Positions 15,601 through 27,492 of a DNA stretch of 64,000 bases are shown here, piece by piece. The notes under the pieces were generated by a model that did not search any database, had not been told where the DNA came from, and saw only the letters and a program-made list of their open reading frames with translations. The position numbers and the translations under genes were made by a program. Source of the DNA: Ciona intestinalis (taxonomy: Eukaryota > Chordata > Ascidiacea > Phlebobranchia > Cionidae); the NCBI RefSeq assembly GCF_000224145.3, contig NC_020174.2, forward strand, positions 5,542,071 to 5,606,070, read 5' to 3'. Position 1 is the first letter of the stretch; each line of letters opens with the position of its first letter.

Positions 15601-17672
15601 CACGTGAAGCTGATTTCCAATTAATGTTAATGTTTAATAATTTACTAAAACATCAGGTTTACTGTCTACTTGTACAACCGCATGACAAATTTAACCCCTG
15701 CAAATGTTTGTTCAGCTCTTCAGGTAAACCAGGTGCTTGAACTTATCGCAGTTGTGGACTTTAATAGCAAGGTCTATGTTTGTTTGTTTGCTCACAAAAT
15801 GGAGCATACGCGTGGACAAACATATGACGTCTAGACTAACTTAAGCCGGGGGAATTTTGACACTGTACCCAGTCATCACTAATACATCACTTCCTCCCCC
15901 GAGGCAAAAATGGAACAATTTAACCATATATATATATAATATATTAATTTTTTTTATTTAAAATCAAAATAGGGCCTACTGAAAATCTTTTTTTTAAATG
16001 TTCATTTTAAATCAAGCCAAAAAACGGACAATTCATAAAAAAAAGTTCAGACAATTTTAAAGAATCAGTTATGAGTTTGTAGATTTAATCCTTTGGCTAA
16101 CAATGAGCTAAAAGAGTTGTGTGGAAGAAATTAATTCTATAAATACTTTGTTAAGGGTTACACAAACACTGTTAAGGGGAAGACTAAAGTCAACAGGCAT
16201 TCGACAATGACAGACAACAAAAGCTAGGAAGCACAAGGAATACTTTAAAGTATCAAGAGCAATCGATTAAGGATGTCCTTGTGTGAAAAATCCAGACTAA
16301 TGACAAGCAGAAAAAATTGAGCAACAGCTATTTCCCACGTAAAGTGAACTAAATTGACCCCTGGCTGTACTTAAGGTCACTTTGTCTATTTTAGCAATTA
16401 ATTTTGAATAGCTGTTTAATTTTAATTGCCTTTTAAAAAGCCATTACCAAACATTGGTGTATCATACAATAATAAAAAAACCAACCATATATAATTATGC
16501 AATTAGTTGTCTTTCTTGAAAGCAACCAGGAAATGTGGTAAAGGTAACCACGGTCCACGGTTCTAAAAATTTCGCTGACTATGCGTATTTACACAAACTG
16601 ATAGCAGTAAGAGCGCACACAATTAACCTATTGTGACATAAGATACTGATTACAATACCTTAACATTAATGCTAAAGTGAAAATATCCTGTCAATACATT
16701 GGTTATTTATGATATTAAGTTGTGACTATAAAACTAAAGGTCACATTGTATCCCCTAAGCTTTTATAAGATTATTGTTCCATGCATTAATTGATATGACC
16801 TTTCAGTACATTACCGCAAAGGGGTTTGTGTGTGTTAACATTATAGGCGCACCTGTAACACAAGATCACAGAAATGCTTGCTTTTCCTGAATACATCGAG
16901 TCTATGAATTGTATTATCATGATGTTGAGTGTCTGTCCACTCTAACACACTTGGCTGATGGGACTTCTTGTATGCGGTTTTAAACTCTGAAAAGGCACAA
17001 CCTATTTAACCTTAAAGCATGTTTGCCCGTTATTAATAAATTGTAATGTTAAGATTATGATTTATTGGGAAAGTATTTTTAGTGGCTAATGTAATGTTTA
17101 GCGCATATTTAACGAGTGCAGCTGCAGCTTAACCTAGCTTAGGCATAACATTTAAATTAGTAACAGCTTAAGTGTTCAGCATTATAAATAGGATATGTAT
17201 CTAAGCTTTAATTAATCTTTAAGGATTTACCTTTCGACATGTCCTCTTCAATGTCGCTGTCATCCGCATCAACATCCGACTGTCTATGAAGGTCGTCGTC
17301 TTTCGACAATCCTGCATCTCCGTTCTCAGACCGTGCTTTGAATGGAACCTCACTGTGCTCTGGTTCCATTGTTAAAGTGACATTCCCTTCATAACTTTTG
17401 TCATCTGATGAAGAATCATTCTCACACATTCTTGATGTTTGGTCCAAAACCTCAGAACTTTGTTTCTTTATTTCGTTTTTGTCTGCCGTCTTTTCGATGA
17501 CATTTCCATTTAAATTTTTGCAGTCATGAGCTGAACAGTCTCCGTTTTCAACTGATTTTTCGTTGTTTTTTTCAGCCTTGATTATTGTTTGCTTTATCAT
17601 TGCCTGTTTCAATGGTGCATCCCCTGCACCATTATGCAGTAATTCTGGAACTTGCTGGATGGGGTACTCCAT
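3687..17672 (-). CDS. IVNS1ABP: IVNS1ABP-like BTB-BACK-kelch protein, 829 aa
   Basis: Fifteen exons in transcription order: 17672-17231, 16986-16853, 15018-14837, 14642-14508, 14340-14226, 13518-13369, 11068-10954, 10089-9934, 8354-8300, 7990-7821, 6020-5773, 5617-5485, 5147-4974, 4666-4527, 3827-3687 (2490 nt, phases consistent). The start ATG has a good Kozak context (AACATGG). Residues 1-~165 are acidic and disordered. The BTB domain follows (FCDLVLQVGGKEIYCHRVV at the exon 2/3 join), then BACK (ending NLPRIKIEIVMN), a serine-rich linker (SRSSSIDSISSSDSDD) and six kelch blades, each with the GG pair. Linker and blade order match vertebrate IVNS1ABP, a cellular actin-binding and splicing-related protein that can act as a Cullin-3 adaptor; the name reflects how the human protein was found. 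The human protein is 642 aa, so this one carries an extra N-terminal segment. The 55-nt exon 9 is the least certain but is needed for phase. Adaptor function is inferred from family. Confidence 0.87.
4318..4424 (+). repeat. ~100 bp dispersed repeat, family R100
   Basis: This is one of at least seven diverged copies of a ~100 bp unit. The common core reads approximately 'aactcgtaagcRggcacg', then 'ggtgtatgaa', 'cagaacacYYgtgtta' and 'atgcgaggataa'. Other copies lie near 4828-4912, 19033-19128, 27268-27345, 32318-32415 and 51126-51222, and in reverse orientation near 30760-30845 and 34515-34618. Nearly all sit in introns. No coding capacity or terminal repeat was seen. Confidence 0.6.
4725..4790 (+). 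mobile_element. Degenerate 3' part of the tRNA-derived SINE
   Basis: 'ggcgtatgtgtcc' followed by 'attgctgcaaccca' matches the downstream body of the SINE whose tRNA-like head is at 61942, and its reverse-oriented copy near 60805. The fragment lies in an intron of the kelch gene and lacks the A and B boxes. Confidence 0.5.
5193..5385. mobile_element. MITE-like inverted-repeat element, copy 1
   Basis: The left end reads tatatagtagggtgggg and the right end ccccaccctactatata, so the termini are inverted repeats of about 17 bp around an AT-rich core of ~160 bp with no reading frame. A related core (a run of 'gtttaattaac', 'tatggg.gtcgtgag', 'ttttataattctttgaatg', 'ttgtttactacCaaatggga') recurs in the other copies listed here. 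It lies in a kelch-gene intron. Size and structure fit a non-autonomous DNA transposon. Confidence 0.75.
11635..11845. mobile_element. MITE-like inverted-repeat element, diverged copy
   Basis: It starts 'tataggttggggtaaaatggt' and ends near 'cccattttttctcacattacta'. The core shows the same landmarks as the copy at 5193: 'aaacaaagcgaac', a 'cctcacgaatg' block and 'ttgttaaaacacg'. It lies in the long intron between kelch-gene exons 6 and 7. Confidence 0.55.
13145..13275. repeat. Dispersed repeat, 'catcttcatt' family
   Basis: The block 'atgcatgatacaacattaatctcacacattttagtttaaaactaaagccatcttcatt' followed by 'aatgtcagaagttataatgat' has two recognisable relatives, at about 32480-32600 and 32890-32990 in LRRIQ3 introns. 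All three share 'atctcaaRcattttggtttaaaa' and 'ccatcttc'. It is non-coding and of unknown class. Confidence 0.5.
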
Positions 17673-18801
17673 GTTGATCAAAAGAATCAACTAAACCCAA
17701 CCAAACACTTAATATACTTCGATTTTGAAACAGATAGAATCAGCTTTATTGAGTAGAAAATATGGAAAAAATTGTATATCTGATCTGGAATGGCTCTTGC
17801 TTTTATAAGTTACTACTGGTGCTTCTTAATCTTGAACGAGAAAAGAGTTTTTGGTATGAAAACAGGGTACGAACGGGCAATGTCTGATGCATGTTGACAA
17901 GAAGGGGTAAATCTATATCAACCCTTGATGTTTACCCTCTACTTAGGCCCTAAGTCTTAGGGTCTGGAAAGATCAGCAACTATATATCAAAATCTGCACG
18001 GTTACAAAAAGAAGTCTTTACATAATACGACCAACAATGCTATGGAAGTGGAAAGTACACCAATAGATCTTTTCAACTATTGTGATAATACAAAAAAAAA
18101 CAACAAAACATATTGTTCGCGCGTTACGTAAAAAATCAATCTGTAAATAACCAAAACCACTGCTATGTATGTATATTTATTTGCATACGATAAATAAAAA
18201 CACAACAGTAACAGATAAATACAGCTGAGTTTAATTTATACTATAAATTAAAGTAACAGTAACCAACACAAACGATACATAATGACGCTTCACTTTCACA
18301 CATGCTACACTCGTCTGCCCGTTTTAAAGTACCACTACTTCACACAAGACTCGACGTTTGGCTATAACACGCGGCAACTGTGAAACATGCCTACGTGATC
18401 GCGCGAACGAACCGCAAATGGTCGAGAAAAAAGCAAATTGAGAGAAATGGCCATGCTTTTTGGCTCCATGCTACCAGCTATATAAAACATTTGCGTTTTG
18501 TATGCGATTGCCACATTTTAATACCGCGTACTATCGTATCAGTGAATAAACAATAACACCGGAACAATTTAAACGACTATTTGAAAACTGTTTACTAGAT
18601 TGATGTAAACCGAAATGTTTATAAAAAGTAGAAATATTAAATTTAGGTTTAGTCATGCGGCATCACTGGTTACGGGAATTTCCCTAAAATATCACGTGGC
18701 CAGAAAAAAACTTTTACGGTTTTGCAGTTTTTCAATTTTGCGTAGATGAAATTATTTATCTACTCTGTGAAAATTCCAGGTGTAATTTAATATTCACGAA
18801 G
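17673..18801. promoter_or_regulatory. Divergent promoter region, IVNS1ABP-like / DDX55
   Basis: The two start codons are 1.13 kb apart and point away from each other, so both promoters should lie here. The interval contains a CACGTG E-box near 18694 in 'tatcacgtggcc'. I saw no clear TATA box or further coding exon. The boundaries are simply the two start codons. Confidence 0.45.
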
Positions 18802-21800
18802 ATGTCAAATACAACGTGGTCATCGGTGTGCGATCTACATGATCATATTTTAAGCACAATATCGCGATTGGGATTCAAAAACATGACACCTGTACAGGTT
18901 AGAACATATTGTTACGTAACACACTTAAAATGTATTTCTGTATTCATCTGTAAATATATGGCTTTGTAAAAACTGGTACTAATATATATGTGGGCAAACA
19001 CTTTGTGGCAATTGTTCTAACAGAGTTGTCCCTTATAAAGTTTGTATAAGCAGGCATAAAGTGTATAAAACAAAACACTTGTGTTATAGCAACTGTTGGC
19101 CTGTTGCTTCCCTGCCATACAAGATTAATCGGCGGCATTTATCTGTTTAACCAAGTTTGTTTGGTAGGTTGCCACGATTCCTGTGTTCATGAAAAATAAA
19201 GATGTTTGTGTTGAAGCAGTCACTGGAAGTGGAAAAACGCTCGCCTTTGTTATTCCTATGCTTGAAATGTTAATGCAGTGTGTTGGTACACTGAAAAAAC
19301 ACCAAGTCAGTTGCTATGTGTATATTATGAGAACTTTTCCATAACTACCTAATTTTGTTTAATTTGAATGTCTTTATTTGTTGCAGGGTTAACAAACTTT
19401 ATTTAATAATTTTTGTACTCCCCTTTTTACTTAGAATGTGTTATTTCAACCTTATTGTTACCCTTACTTTCTGTTTTAGTGTATTATGTTGGCACCCACA
19501 AAGTTATCCCTGCAATAACTTGTAAACGGGCCTTAAATAGAATAGTAATAGTCGTGTTATATAACCCCACCGCCCACCACACAAGGATAAAAGTTACATT
19601 CGGTATTTTACCCATACAAAAAAAAAGTTATTTTTAAGCTTGTATTTGTTAATTTGGTAAATTAAAAACATTATTTACAACAGGTTGGAGCTGTTATTGT
19701 GAGCCCAACACGAGAGCTTGCGAGTCAGATACATGAAGTGATTGAAGAGTTCTTGGATGATCAACATTGTCCGTTCACTTCCACTTTACTTATTGGTGGA
19801 ACCGGAGATATTGAAAACGACACCAACGATTTTGTTGAAAATGGTAAAACCCTGTTGTTCAGAATGTTTAGTACTTTATTAGATTCAATTACCACCAAAC
19901 ATTTAGCATCTGGAGGATGATCTAAGCTAGTGGTTTGAAACCTATGGTTAGCTAGCCAGGTTTAGCTTTTTTGATGCCGGCATCTGGTTCGTCGATAAAT
20001 TGGCATCTGGTTCGTAGATAAATTTCCTAGCAAGATTCCAATGAATCAAACTGTTTAATTCTTTGAAATATAACATTGCTTTTGTAACAATCAACTAGAA
20101 ATTTGCATAAACAGTAACAATAATCAATGTTATTCAGGTCTAACTTCAGATAGTTACCATTGTCTAAGCTTGTTGTTTTTCAATAAAATTAGCAAAAACA
20201 ACTAGAAATCATAACTAGATTGTTGGAATTTCAGAATTTGCTTTCCAGGTTCCAATATAATTGTTGGAACTCCTGGACGAATCAGCTTTGCGTTGGAGAA
20301 ATGTTTGATGTTAAGATCTGGTGTTCGATCCCTTGAAGTTCTCATCCTTGATGAAGCGGATCGTCTTCTTGATCTTGGTTTCCACAGAACTCTCACCACC
20401 ATCCTTGGGTAATAAGATCAAACTTAAAACATGAAAAAAATGTATAATCATCTTTGAAATACCATACAAGAACTTAGCGCTGGTTTATGCAACAACCTCC
20501 CAGCAGATTGTGGTAAATTAGTTCATTCAACTTTACTGTCTGCGATACTTCTTTAACAAAGCATACCAATGGCCATAAATTAATATGTTTTCAATAGTGT
20601 TTTCTTAGCTTTTTATGATTTTAATTTGAAACCACCTTGAATGTTTAATTGTTTAAAGCGGAGCTTTATCTAAGTTATTATATAATTAATATCCATAAAT
20701 AAATTTGAATTTCCAAATATTTTGTGCCACAGGTACCTTCCAAAGCAAAGGAGAACTGGCTTGTTCAGTGCAACACAAACCACTGAGGTTGTTCAACTTA
20801 TGAAAGCTGGAATGAGGAACCCGGTTAAAATAAGCGTCAAAGAGGTTTGAATACAGCTATTATCAAATTTACTTTTGCTGAAAAGTTCACTTTCAATTAT
20901 TTGTGTATTTAAGTTTTTCATTCTGATTGTAGAAGTCTTACTTTTCCAGTTAAGATTTTGGCAACTGATATTTTAATGACATACTTATATTATTCTTATT
21001 AATCAAGGTAATGATTCTTATATGTCCACTTAGAAAAAGCAAGATTTGGAGTTTGCATCTTTGGACCAATCTGGTGTTACAAAGACGCCATCATCACTAC
21101 AGAACCGATACACCACCTGCCGTGCATGTGAGAAGTTTAACTCTCTCATGAACTTTGTAACGAAGAAAAAAGATGAAAAAATCCTCCTGTTCTTTTCCAC
21201 GTGTGCGTGTGTGGAGTATTTTGGTCGGGCTATAAAAGGTGGGGGGAGTTTGCCCTGTTTTCATATGCCATTCTATATGTTTGAGGACTTAGAATTTAAA
21301 GCCAGTGTTGACCGATTACCCCAACACCCTTACTGTATGTATTTATATGTATAATATAAAGTATGAATATAAAATATAAGTATGAGTAAAATAATGTAAT
21401 TTATTCATCTTTCTACCAGACTTAACTTCCAGTTATACTGATTTTATATAAATATTCATATATAACTAATTTTTTTTTCTAATTGTAAAAGTTCCCAAAT
21501 ATCCAATGTAAAAATTTGTAATCTATTTATGTTCCGATGATATCTGATTGCAACAATGGGTGTTTATCTATTTTAGATTTTAACGTTAATAATTTTTAGC
21601 ATAATTTGTACCATTGTTACAACAGATCTTCTCAGCAATGACTTTAACATTCTGCTTCTACATGGAAAAATTAAGAAGAAACGTTTGGAAATTTTTAGCA
21701 AATTCCGTAAACTTGACAGGTAATTCCTATTTCCACAATATTACCAATTACGCAGTATGTAGGTATGAATTTTGGGCTGTGTTGTAAGCCAAAGAAGGCC

Positions 21801-24442
21801 ATTTTCTTAGCAATATGCTCAACCTTTTAGAAAATCTAGGTGGTCTTTGACTTCAAATATAAATATTCGTATTGTTTCTTTACAGAGGTATCCTGGTATG
21901 CACAGATGTGATGGCACGAGGTGTGGACATCCCTGATGTAGATTGGGTGTTACAGTTTGATCCACCAAGTAACGCAAGGTAATTGTGTTTCAATATCTTT
22001 CTGTAGCATGTTATTAACATCGAAGTTATACAATATGGGCACATATTGATATAGTTACAAGTTAATTGGTTATAATGCATAAATAAAGGCAATAACTTTG
22101 GCATAAGGCCTAGAGAGAACCCTGGTTTTCCAAAATACTCCCACCTACTAAACCCACTAACAAGTAATTTAAATTCAGTGCGTTCGTGCATCGTTGTGGT
22201 CGAACTGCAAGAGTTGGTCGTCAAGGCAACGCTTTAATTTTCCTGTTAGAATCTGAAACATCTTATGTGGATTTTATTGAGATCAACCAGAAAGCTCCTA
22301 TGTTGGTAAGATTTCTTTTATTTTCTAAACTTATATATCCTTGTGTGGTGGGGCAACATCAATATAACTTGGGTTTTTTTACCACCTTGTGCCTGATTAT
22401 GAGTTATCACATAGGACTATAAGCCTGTGTTTGATATAGGCCCACATAGGTGTATTTCATAACAAAATAATAAATAAATATCTCAAATAACAAAATATAT
22501 ATCTCATAGAATACAATTTCTTGGACTTGATTTTCATCTGTTAATTATATCACCATTTTATTATTATTTATTATTGCTATTTTTCAGGAATACCAAATGG
22601 ATGAAAGCAGCACGATACAGTGGTCATCCAAGTTACAGGAGTTGTCCATAAAGGACCGAGCTGCAATGGAACGAGGATTGAGAGCATTTGTTTCTTTCAT
22701 TCAGTCGTACGCAAAACATGAATGTAATCTTATATTTCGAATAAAGGGTAAGAGGTGTAGCATGATGGTTCTTAAACTTGTTGGATGCTTTATCCTTTTA
22801 ACAAAGATGCTTATCAGATTTACCCCCAATATGTAATATGTTGCTCATTTATTTTGGCATCCAGTTCCTCAATGTCTTGTAAATTACTACAATTGGCAAA
22901 ATTTTTCTGTCCCGACGCCTGATTTGAATTTGGATTGGTAGCTTATTTACCCTCTAATTATGAGAACTTTACCCCCAGGGGTAAATTTACCCCAGTTTAT
23001 GAAACGCTGGTGCAGCATGTAGAAGCTGGTGTTTTAACGTTTTAAATGTTTGTTTGACCAAAGTGGAAAAAAAATCAGATGTTGTATTTTTAATTTCTGG
23101 TTAAAGATTAAACATATTGCAAAACTACATTGTAGGGGTAATGTGCTAAATCTGGTCTAAATCCAAAGTCAAGATTTAGGACTGCATTTCAAACTTTGAT
23201 TATGAAGGATTGTGCCTATTCTGCATACCACCCATACAGAATATATATGCATTGTAAACTTAAAATATAAACTTTTCATGTTTGTTTATAGATCTAAGTT
23301 TTGGTGAACTCGCTACCAGTTTTGGATTGTTAAGAATTCCGAAAATGCCAGAAATAAAACTGAAGGCGGTAACTGACTTTGTTGCTCCTGTTGTTGATAT
23401 TGATGCGATTAAATACAAGTGAGTGATTTACTACTGCTTAAATTTCTACACGTCTGAGTGTGATGCTGTGTCGCGGCACCGGTCACACAAAGGATTTAAA
23501 TGGGCTTTCTGGGTGTTGGGGTAATGGGCCAAATGTGGCCTAAATTCCAAGTCCTTGACAGGGACCTCACCCATAAAGAATAAAAATACTGCAAAAATAC
23601 TCTTTAAATAACTTGAAAAGATGAGCACTACCAAAAAAAGATTTTTGCTTGAAAAGTGTAGTTGTTTTAGTTGGGTAGTGGGTGTATCATGTGTATTAAT
23701 AAACTATAAATGAATTTAACTTGTTTTATCCTTTCGTGGCAAGGCTTTTTTATAGTTTTATGTTAAGATTGCTTGTGTACATGAACTTTTTTATAACAGG
23801 GACAAGGCTCGGGAAAAACAAAGAAAATTAGCATTGAAGAAAAAAGCTACAGAAGGGGAGAAACCAAAGTTTGTGAGTGAAAAGAAAAAAGCTTGGTCAG
23901 GTTTAAAAGAGAAAAAAGAATTGCGAAGAGTGAAAAAAGAAAAAAGGAGAATGAAAAAAGAGAAAATGGTAATTTCTGACTTTTATAAATCATGGTCAAT
24001 TGAATTAGTAAAATATTGTATGTGTTGTAGACGTTTGATGATGATGAGTTAGAAGAACTACGTAAAGATGCTCAGCTTGTGAAGAAGTTAAAAAGAAAGG
24101 AGGTAATTTGCCAAATATTCCTATTTTATACACCTGTCCCTTACAGGTTTCCACAGAAAAAAATGTTATGTTTTCAAATAGGTTATAAGGTAACTTGCCA
24201 ATATACTTACTTTATACACCTCGTGTCGCTTACATGTTACCATAAAAAAAATGTCACATTCAACTGGTTGGAGGATAACCTACTGTCCTACCTAATGTAA
24301 TTCTTATACATTTCATGCCCCTTACAAACCAGAAAATTTACAATGGAGCTTAACTTAAACTATCATATATTTCCAGATAACAAAAGCTGAATATAATGAA
24401 TCCATGGATGCTGCAGAAGGCAGTCTTAACAAGGTGTTGTGA
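18802..24442 (+). CDS. DDX55: DDX55 (Spb4-type) DEAD-box RNA helicase, 592 aa
   Basis: Fourteen exons: 18802-18897, 19168-19305, 19684-19843, 20249-20408, 20733-20844, 21034-21238, 21626-21719, 21886-21978, 22179-22305, 22588-22747, 23292-23418, 23800-23968, 24031-24102, 24377-24442 (1779 nt). All helicase motifs are present: Q motif (MTPVQ), motif I AVTGSGKT (49-56), PTRELA, TPGR, DEAD (166-169), SAT (197-199), ARGVDIP and HRCGRTAR (357-364). The C-terminal block [19 protein letters not shown] and the lysine-rich tail are typical of the DDX55/Spb4 branch, which acts in the nucleolus on 60S subunit precursors. Human DDX55 is 600 aa, so this is full length. The exon 2 donor is GTCAGT and all other junctions are ordinary. 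The ortholog call is strong; the role in ribosome assembly is from family knowledge. Confidence 0.94.
19033..19128 (+). repeat. R100 dispersed repeat copy
   Basis: 'agcaggcataaagtgtataaaacaaaacacttgtgttatagcaactgt' followed by 'gccatacaagat' is a diverged copy of the ~100 bp unit at 4318. It lies in DDX55 intron 1. Confidence 0.5.
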
Positions 24443-24971
24443 AAGGTGAAGACAAGTTTGTGTTGTAACCTTTCTAAGTTTTTATCCTTGTATGATGAGA
24501 TAACTATTTATGTTATAACATTACATAGGTATCCACCCAAGTTCGATACAATTTATCTCTGTGGTTGAAACATCTTGCATGTGGTGTGCATTTTCTATGC
24601 AAAATATTAATCATAATTTATTATAATAAGTGAAAAAACTAACATTGGAAAATTAAGGACAATTAACAGAGAATAATTAAAATCGGAGCTAAGTAATAAG
24701 CGCGGATAGTAAAAGATAGAAAATGGAAGAGTTATAGTAAATTGTCAGTTACCAAAGCACTATGTGACATATGGCCCACCACAAATTACTTTCTGTAATT
24801 GCATAACAGTATCGTGGGCATGGTATATACTTCATACTGCAGTTTCGCAAACATGGCTACATATTTATAGAGGTATATTTGCTGTTGTGGTCATTTTTGC
24901 ATGCGATTGCGTGTATTGAAAGAATTCCAGGCTTTCATTAATTTGGCGCTCAAATTGACACTGTTTTCGGT
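24443..24971. other. Convergent intergenic space, DDX55 / coiled-coil gene
   Basis: The two stop codons face each other 529 bp apart. The stretch is AT-rich and holds the 3' UTRs of both genes. I found no clear AATAAA on the plus strand and no additional gene. Confidence 0.5.
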
Positions 24972-27492
24972 TTAAACTTTAACAAAGCTTTCTACTTCAG
25001 CTTGAAGATTCAATGTCCTGGTCGTGGTTGCGTCGAGTAGCTGCTGTTTCGCCTCGTAAATGTCACCCATGATATAGCCACGTTCACAGCGCTGGACGTA
25101 ACTTAGCATTGCGTCGCGTTGCGCAGCACTTTGTGGATCCCGAGGTGGCACTGTTACCTTAGTTCTGGTTCGATAGGGAAGTGTTTTAAACTTCTGAGGA
25201 AACAAAGGGACATCTCTGCTTACAGTTTCGGTCTTAACGTCAGGCTTAGTGGCCGCAATGCGAAGTAATTCTCGCCGTATGCGTTCCTGCTGTAGACATC
25301 TCGCCTTCTGTAACATCTTTATGCGAATCCGATCTTGCTGCACGTTACTCATCATGGTTTGCTGGATGCTACCTCTATGGCCTCGTGGTGTCGTTGGGGC
25401 GGAGACCGCGCTCCTTGGGCCACCTGACACCCCTGAAGGTCTACGTCGAAAGAGGAGCATGTTCGGAGCTTTTAGGCTTTGTCTTCTTCGTCCTGGACTC
25501 TTTGGTGATTTATCCTCCGGGGAATCTAACCCTCTTTGCTCTTCCTCCCCTATTTTCTCCGCTTCTCCGAACCTCACAAAAGCTGCAGCTGTGGATGGTC
25601 TTTGTCTTCCCTCCTCCTCCTCCACAGTTGTCACCATTCCACTTTCTTTTATAGCTCGCGGTTTCTTTCTCTTCCCAGGTGCTGTACTTGGTCTTAGATT
25701 CACCTGAACACGAATCACTTCCTCGATAGCTGTGTCTGTGCTTTCCTCATCAGATGACATAAGTGGGGCAGTTACTTCAGAAATATTACTCTCGATTCGA
25801 CTTCGTGACGCCGGCCGTCTTCGCTTTGAAGAAGCCGGTCGTTTTTCTATGTTTAAAAAAATGTAATTGAATTGACGTTCCGTGTAATTGAAATGACGTT
25901 AAAAATAAACGCTGTCAACGAAATTACGAACTAAACAGCCAACGAAAAGGCGGTGACGGATCCGAAACGTTTCACATCAATACAAACACATTTTAAACTT
26001 GTAACGTTTATAATGAAACCGCTAACTGTTGTACCTGTTACACCAAATGGTGTTTCGGCAGGGAGGGTTGGTTTGTTGAGATGGTTGGAAGATGACGGAG
26101 GTCGACTTCCTCCTCCCAAGCTGGCTTGTGCTGCTGCGCTCATTTCAGGGGTTACCTTCACAAGACAGAAGGTTATGTGGGGTCGGTAATTAAAAAAAAA
26201 TAGTTAATATGCGAAGGTAAAACAGTGCAGTACTGGCATATTTGTATTTTTTATAAACTACCAATGGCTGTGCAATTCTACGAAAGCATGTTAAAAAGAC
26301 GTTGTTTTAACAACGGTCTATGCTTTATGTTTATGGGAACCGTAAGGATACAATTTTATAATTCTTACTTTGTTTACAACCAAATGGGACGTGAAAACAT
26401 GTCCGCATACGGTTTAAAATTGTATGTTACGAGGTTGTCTTACCAGCCTGTCCGGAGGAACGAGTCCATTTCTTTTGTAATACGCTTGTGGTGGGTCATT
26501 GTCTCGATATCCCCCAGAAAGCGTTTTTGCTTTGGTCATAAAAAACTTTGCTTTTTCTTGTTTAACACCGAAGAGTTGGCGAAGTCGTTCTTCTTCTGTC
26601 ACCTCGTGTACCATCGACTCCGTTTCAAGTCTTAATATATAAAATGAATTGAATGTATAGTAATGTGGGGTAAGACCTTAAGCACAACATAGGCCTACTA
26701 TCCGGATCGTGTTTTTAACAACAGTGTATGGGAGTCGTGCAGATATTTTTTTATTTTCTGAATGTTTTTTGTTTACCACCAAATAGGAAGAAAAAAGAAT
26801 GGAAATTAGTCCCATCTCCACCCACCCTAATATAACTTGCTTTATCATCATGTGGGGGGGGATTCATGTTTTGTTTCATGTTATGACCTGTTCTGTTGGT
26901 ACTGTGTAGTTTGGGCATATAGTTGAAAAGTATGAAATTTGCATTCAATTAATTTCTTATTAATGCTAATGACAGAAAATATACTTTTTCTTTTTTTCTT
27001 TTTTTTGTATTGCTTTCTTCTCTTCAATCTTCTTTCTTTCATCTTGAATATTAAGTTGTCGATCGTAGATTCGTTCCAACTTTCTCATGTATTCCGTCTC
27101 CGCTGATGTAAACTCCTTTTCACGAAGTTCTACAAGGTATCAGGGTGATAGAATTTATATTTTTCGGCTCGTTTTAAAACCTCAATTTTCAGACCCATTT
27201 GCGCCTTTTCAGTTGTTGAAATTTTTAGCCATACAGAAAACACAGGAGAAATAATTACATATGTGGTAGCTCGTAAGCAAGTACGGGTGTTTTAAACAGA
27301 ACACCCGTGTTAATACTGTCGTTTTTACTTTGAAAATATCACACGCTCACTCTTGTTCCAATCGAGGTAGGACTCTTGTGCCACCAGGCGGTCATTTTCA
27401 AGTTTGTTTCTGTGTATACGTAGTTTGTCGTTCTTCTTTTCCTGTTGTTTTCTATGCTCGATCAACTTCGCCAATCGATCGGTTTCAGGCAT
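24972..27492 (-). CDS. Unrecognised charged coiled-coil protein, 489 aa
   Basis: Five exons: 27492-27351, 27129-26985, 26630-26444, 26155-26035, 25846-24972 (1470 nt, all phases consistent). The first ~100 residues are almost wholly charged and helical (MPETDRLAKLIEHRKQQEKK, then an E/K/R-rich run ending in KKEKKKK), which predicts a coiled coil. A middle part has RQLFGVKQEKAKFFMTKAK and a proline/glycine/serine linker. The large last exon has basic, low-complexity sequence with PSTA repeats and ends in a more ordered block (MLSYVQRCERGYIMGDIYEA) to the stop. I see no enzyme motif, signal peptide or membrane segment. Its divergent neighbour LRRIQ3 belongs to an IQ-motif family often linked to cilia or sperm, so an axonemal role is possible, but only as a guess. 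The acceptor before exon 4 (GTGAAG) is weak. Confidence 0.75.
26655..26836. mobile_element. MITE-like inverted-repeat element, copy
   Basis: It begins 'tatagtaatgtggggtaagacc' and ends 'ccatctccacccaccctaatata', with the family core 'gtttttaacaacagtgtatgggagtcgtg' and 'tttaccaccaaatagga'. It sits in the intron between exons 2 and 3 of the coiled-coil gene. A second, more decayed copy without clear ends lies at about 26305-26405 in the next intron. Confidence 0.7.
27268..27345 (+). repeat. R100 dispersed repeat copy
   Basis: 'gctcgtaagcaagtacgggtgttttaaacagaacacccgtgttaatactgtcg' is a shortened copy of the ~100 bp unit. It lies in intron 1 of the coiled-coil gene, ending a few bases from the first exon's donor. 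Confidence 0.5.

Noticed and set aside
3687-17672. Viral origin suggested by the IVNS1ABP name
   Set aside because: It is a conserved cellular BTB-kelch gene with 15 exons; no viral sequence is present.
25249-25707. 152-codon plus-strand frame
   Set aside because: It is the antisense shadow of the last exon of the coiled-coil gene, whose phase chain is consistent.
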